The notes under the pieces are model-generated. The model saw only the letters and a program-made list of their open reading frames with translations. It did not search any database and was not told the origin of the DNA. DNA of 64,000 bases from Lentibacter sp. XHP0401 (lineage in GTDB: Bacteria > Pseudomonadota > Alphaproteobacteria > Rhodobacterales > Rhodobacteraceae), in NCBI RefSeq assembly GCF_025751535.1, contig NZ_JAOWLC010000008.1, forward strand, positions 1 through 64,000. Reading direction: 5' to 3'. Of the stretch, positions 61,774 to 64,000 are shown piece by piece. Both the position numbers and the translations under genes were made by a program. Numbering within the stretch: position 1 is the first letter of the stretch; each line of letters starts with the position of its first letter.

Positions 61774-62601
61774 CTACTTGCCCTTAAAGCGATTCATAAA
61801 TTCTTCGGTGATGCTCCACCGGAAAAAAGCGTAAGACCTTGCCGCAACTTTGTCGAGCTCTGCGCAAAGGAAATCTGGCTCAAGTTGAGTCGAAGCACAG
61901 CCGGTGCTGAAGGAGTCAACGTCCAACACCCAGCTTGCTTCATCCACAGGAGGCGCCACCTCCGGATCATGACTGAAGCCTTTTGGGGCTAAGCCATAGC
62001 GCGCTATCAGTTTGCCTTCGGCAGTCTTTCCGACAACTTCACTCATCGAAATCTCGATGTGCTCGGCCAAATTAGGTTGCAGCACATTGAGAAGATCAGA
62101 TCGGATGAGGACTGAGAGCTCGCTAAGAAAATCCTGCCCCACAAGTCGGTCTACATACCGAAAACCGACGCGTTCAACCAGAGGCGGCGAGATGCTGCTT
62201 GCCAACGCCCCAAGGATAACGCGCATCCTTTCGAGGAAATCCTCTCTTGAAACATACTTGGCGGTTTCCAGTGCTACGAAGTCTGTGGCCAGAGATATGC
62301 GCATAACCCTCTCAGGATCAAAGAATCTCCATACCGTTGTTTCGATGGCCTGATGTTGGATTTCTTTGTCGGAAACACGCAACTCTACAGACTGAACCGT
62401 GTCAGCCTGGACATGAGGATATTGGGAGCGCAAGGCTTCTTGGAAATCAGCGATGTAGCTTTCATTGCTGATTTTGGAGACCTTGGAGAACCTGACTTGG
62501 GCGAGGACGCGAACCAAAGGCGCATCTGCCAGCGGCACGCTTGCAGGGACCTCACCAAAAAGTGGGTCATCGGAACGCTGTGACATGTGTCTTCCCATCA
62601 T
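61774..62601 (-). CDS. TIGR04255-family protein
   Basis: The 275-residue protein matches the pattern of TIGR04255: PLADAPLVRVLAQVRFSKVS followed by FQEALRSQYPHVQ at the N-terminus. ERVGFRYVDRLVGQDF is in the middle and DVDSFSTGCASTQLEPDFL with AYAFFRWSITEEF-like ending (SYAFFRWSITEEFMNRF) at the C-terminus. These proteins are scattered among bacteria, often in accessory DNA, with no established function. Two adjacent ATGs follow a G-rich leader; an alternative start is at 62586. It heads the three-gene unit. Confidence 0.75.
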   Translation of the reverse strand: MMGRHMSQRSDDPLFGEVPASVPLADAPLVRVLAQVRFSKVSKISNESYIADFQEALRSQYPHVQADTVQSVELRVSDKEIQHQAIETTVWRFFDPERVMRISLATDFVALETAKYVSREDFLERMRVILGALASSISPPLVERVGFRYVDRLVGQDFLSELSVLIRSDLLNVLQPNLAEHIEISMSEVVGKTAEGKLIARYGLAPKGFSHDPEVAPPVDEASWVLDVDSFSTGCASTQLEPDFLCAELDKVAARSYAFFRWSITEEFMNRFKGK

Positions 62602-63107
62602 TTTCACCCCCCCCTTATAGCATATGAAGTAGAGTGTGAAGTAGGATTTTCTAAGGGGGAATAGTAAAAAAGTCTTACCCCACCGTTTTTGAGGCTCGCC
62701 GTTGAAGCTTTTGCAGCCAGCATGATCATCGTCAACCGCGGAGGCACACCCGTTCGTATGCCGCCCTGGATGCGTTTTAAACATCCTTCTTTACGGCCTC
62801 GTCGATCTAGAGCGGGCAGTTGTAGTCGACATATGCCCGCTGGTGCTGGGCTGTGGTTGCCTAGGGTCGCAAATTTCCCTGATGGCCCAGTCATTGCAGT
62901 GATCGTGAGCATAAAGGTATAGCGGTTTTGTCTGCGGCTCGTCAGTGCGAACGAACCCAGATATTACTCTCGCGGTGAGTGTCTGGGATGCTTGCTATGA
63001 CGGCAGAAAGCCGTAGCCAGTTCGAATGTCCGCTAATGGGATGTACCGGCTGCTTCACCCAGCAGGTTAGACTGAGCCTAGTTTCACCTGCATATAGGAG
63101 AAGTAGC
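62602..63107. other. 506-bp spacer with IS110 left-end non-coding region
   Basis: The left part holds an AT-rich promoter-like stretch for the cassette and an 8-C run near 62607. A 77-codon plus-strand frame (62689-62922) lacks motifs and is not called. The right part (about 62950-63100) has hairpin-forming sequence before the transposase gene and is treated as the non-coding end of the insertion sequence. Confidence 0.5.
62956..63014 (+). ncRNA. Possible IS110 bridge-type RNA, hairpin part
   Basis: Two stems are readable: CCCAGA and TCTGGG (62956-62987) enclosing TACTC and GAGTG around a 7-nt loop, then ACGGC/GCCGT (63000-63014) around AGAAA. Internal loops and their position just upstream of an IS110-family transposase gene match the layout of bridge RNAs, which guide target and donor recognition. 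The ends of the RNA are not defined, and in some IS110-type elements the RNA lies downstream of the gene instead. Confidence 0.4.
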
Positions 63108-64000
63108 ATGGCGAAGAATGATTTTGATGAGCTGATGTCGATTGGCGTCGATATCGGCAAAGACACGTTTCATTTGGTTGGTTTCGATCCGACTGGTCAG
63201 CGGGTCCTGCGCAAGCAGATCAAGCGGCTGGCGTTGGTCGCAACGTTTGAACAGCTACCGCGCTGTATCGTGGGAATGGAGGCTTGCCTTAGCGCCCATT
63301 TTGTTAGCCGCACCCTGCGTAAGATGGGTTTTGAGCCTCGTATCATCCCTGCGATTTACGTGAAGCCGTTCAACAAGGGACAGAAGAACGACTACAACGA
63401 TGCTGAGGCCATCGCCGAGGCTGCGCTGCGACCGAATTTGAAGGCCGTTTCCGAGAAGACTCAGGACCAGCTCGACTTACAGGCATTGCATCGCGTGCGG
63501 TCACGTCTGGTGTCGCGTCGGACGGCAACCATCAATCAGATCCGCGCCTTTCTGATAGAACAAGGGATCACGGTCCGCAAAGGCCTGCGCGCTTTGAAGA
63601 ATTCCTTTGAGACGATCCTGGAGGAGCGCAAAGACGAGATATCACGCCGGATGCGTTCGATCTTGATCGGCCTTTACGGCGACTGGATGTGGATGGATGA
63701 CCGCATCGATAAGGTCTCAAGAGAGATCGAAGAGATTAGTCGAACCGAGGAGAACTGCGTGAATGTCATGACGATCCCTGGTGTTGGCCCGATGATTTCC
63801 ACGGCGATGGTAGCGGCGGTTGGTGAGGGCGAGGCTTTTGATCGTGGGCGGGACTTTGCAGCTTGGGTCGGGTTGGTGCCCCGACAATACAGCACTGGTG
63901 GGCGAACGATCTTGGGTCGTATCTCAAAACGAGGTAGCCGATATCTGCGGATGCTGTTCGTCCAAGCGGCAAAAGTCATCATGATGCGGCCACATCGGTG
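63108..64000 (+). mobile_element. IS110-family transposase, cut by the right edge
   Basis: From the ATG at 63108 the frame stays open for 297 codons to the window edge. The N-terminal RuvC-like DEDD domain has Asp15 (GVDIGKDTFH), Glu58 (GMEAC), and Asp95/Asp98 (KNDYNDAEA). The C-terminal Tnp_20-type domain includes IPGVGPMISTAMVAAVGEGEAF-like sequence, a short Ser-containing GRTILGRISKRGSRYLR and the chain end. GGAGAAG precedes the start. It encodes the recombinase of an insertion sequence; the remaining part and the right end lie outside the window. Confidence 0.9.

Noticed and set aside
62689-62922. 77-codon plus-strand ORF before the IS110 element
   Set aside because: Basic, Pro-rich peptide with no domain, in the cassette promoter region; probably not coding.

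Overview
The window reads as chromosome of a Rhodobacteraceae (Roseobacter/Paracoccus-type) alphaproteobacterium. The reasons are the gene families and their arrangement: a FYDLN-acid protein, DUF1489 and DUF938 proteins, a hisS-hisZ-hisG block with a short-form HisG, a B12-dependent class II ribonucleotide reductase, a dimethylglycine dehydrogenase-like GcvT fusion protein, CtrA-type boxes, and a Paracoccus-like narR-narK-narGHJI cluster. Most of the window is GC-rich and densely coded. AT-richer accessory stretches lie at the left edge (1-2.5 kb), around the exopolysaccharide genes (24-31 kb) and at the right edge (60-64 kb).

Layout. 1-2.5 kb: a STAND-type ATPase gene that ends next to the 3' end of tRNA-Ala(GGC), which looks like the edge of a tRNA-targeted island. 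2.6-11 kb: housekeeping and transport genes (FYDLN protein, YgjP-like metalloprotease, GntR regulator, accA, Spy-like protein, LysE exporter with a divergent Lrp regulator, a membrane coiled-coil/ClpP-like pair, AEC transporter). 11.4-24.6 kb: respiratory nitrate reduction. A Crp/Fnr regulator (NarR-like) is divergent from narK1-narK2-narGHJI, which is followed by a PpiC isomerase, a hemerythrin-like protein, a beta-carbonic anhydrase, a small ORF and a DUF2478 protein. FNR-type boxes precede both the regulator and narK. 24.9-30.4 kb: exopolysaccharide genes (BY-kinase, Wzz-like protein, ExoY-like sugar transferase) and an orphan 7TM hybrid-sensing histidine kinase. 30.8-40.2 kb: tRNA-Gln(TTG), SH3 protein, 2-hydroxyacid dehydrogenase, gamma-glutamyltransferase, DMGDH-like enzyme, GH25 lysozyme, AhpD-like protein, DUF938 methyltransferase and FAD oxidoreductase. 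40.3-44.9 kb: a complete BMP-type (nucleoside) ABC importer.

45.2-59.7 kb: core genes, with dnaE, a lipoprotein, slyX, an SH3-like secreted protein, hisS-hisZ-hisG, two outer-membrane barrel proteins, a Tat-exported protein, an unlisted 54-aa membrane protein, DUF1489 and nrdJ. 60.2-64 kb: an accessory segment with a tight three-gene minus-strand cassette (TIGR04255-family protein, HTH protein, QTCDI-motif protein) beside an IS110-family transposase that runs off the right edge and is preceded by a structured non-coding stretch.

The strongest unexplained signals are three. One is the three-gene cassette at 60.2-62.6 kb. The second is a 45-bp element with three GTGCAC cores spaced exactly 11 bp apart, found twice (11229-11273 and 45071-45115) in the same orientation upstream of an AEC transporter gene and dnaE. 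The third is the STAND ATPase at the tRNA-Ala border. All family assignments come from reading motifs; no database search was run.
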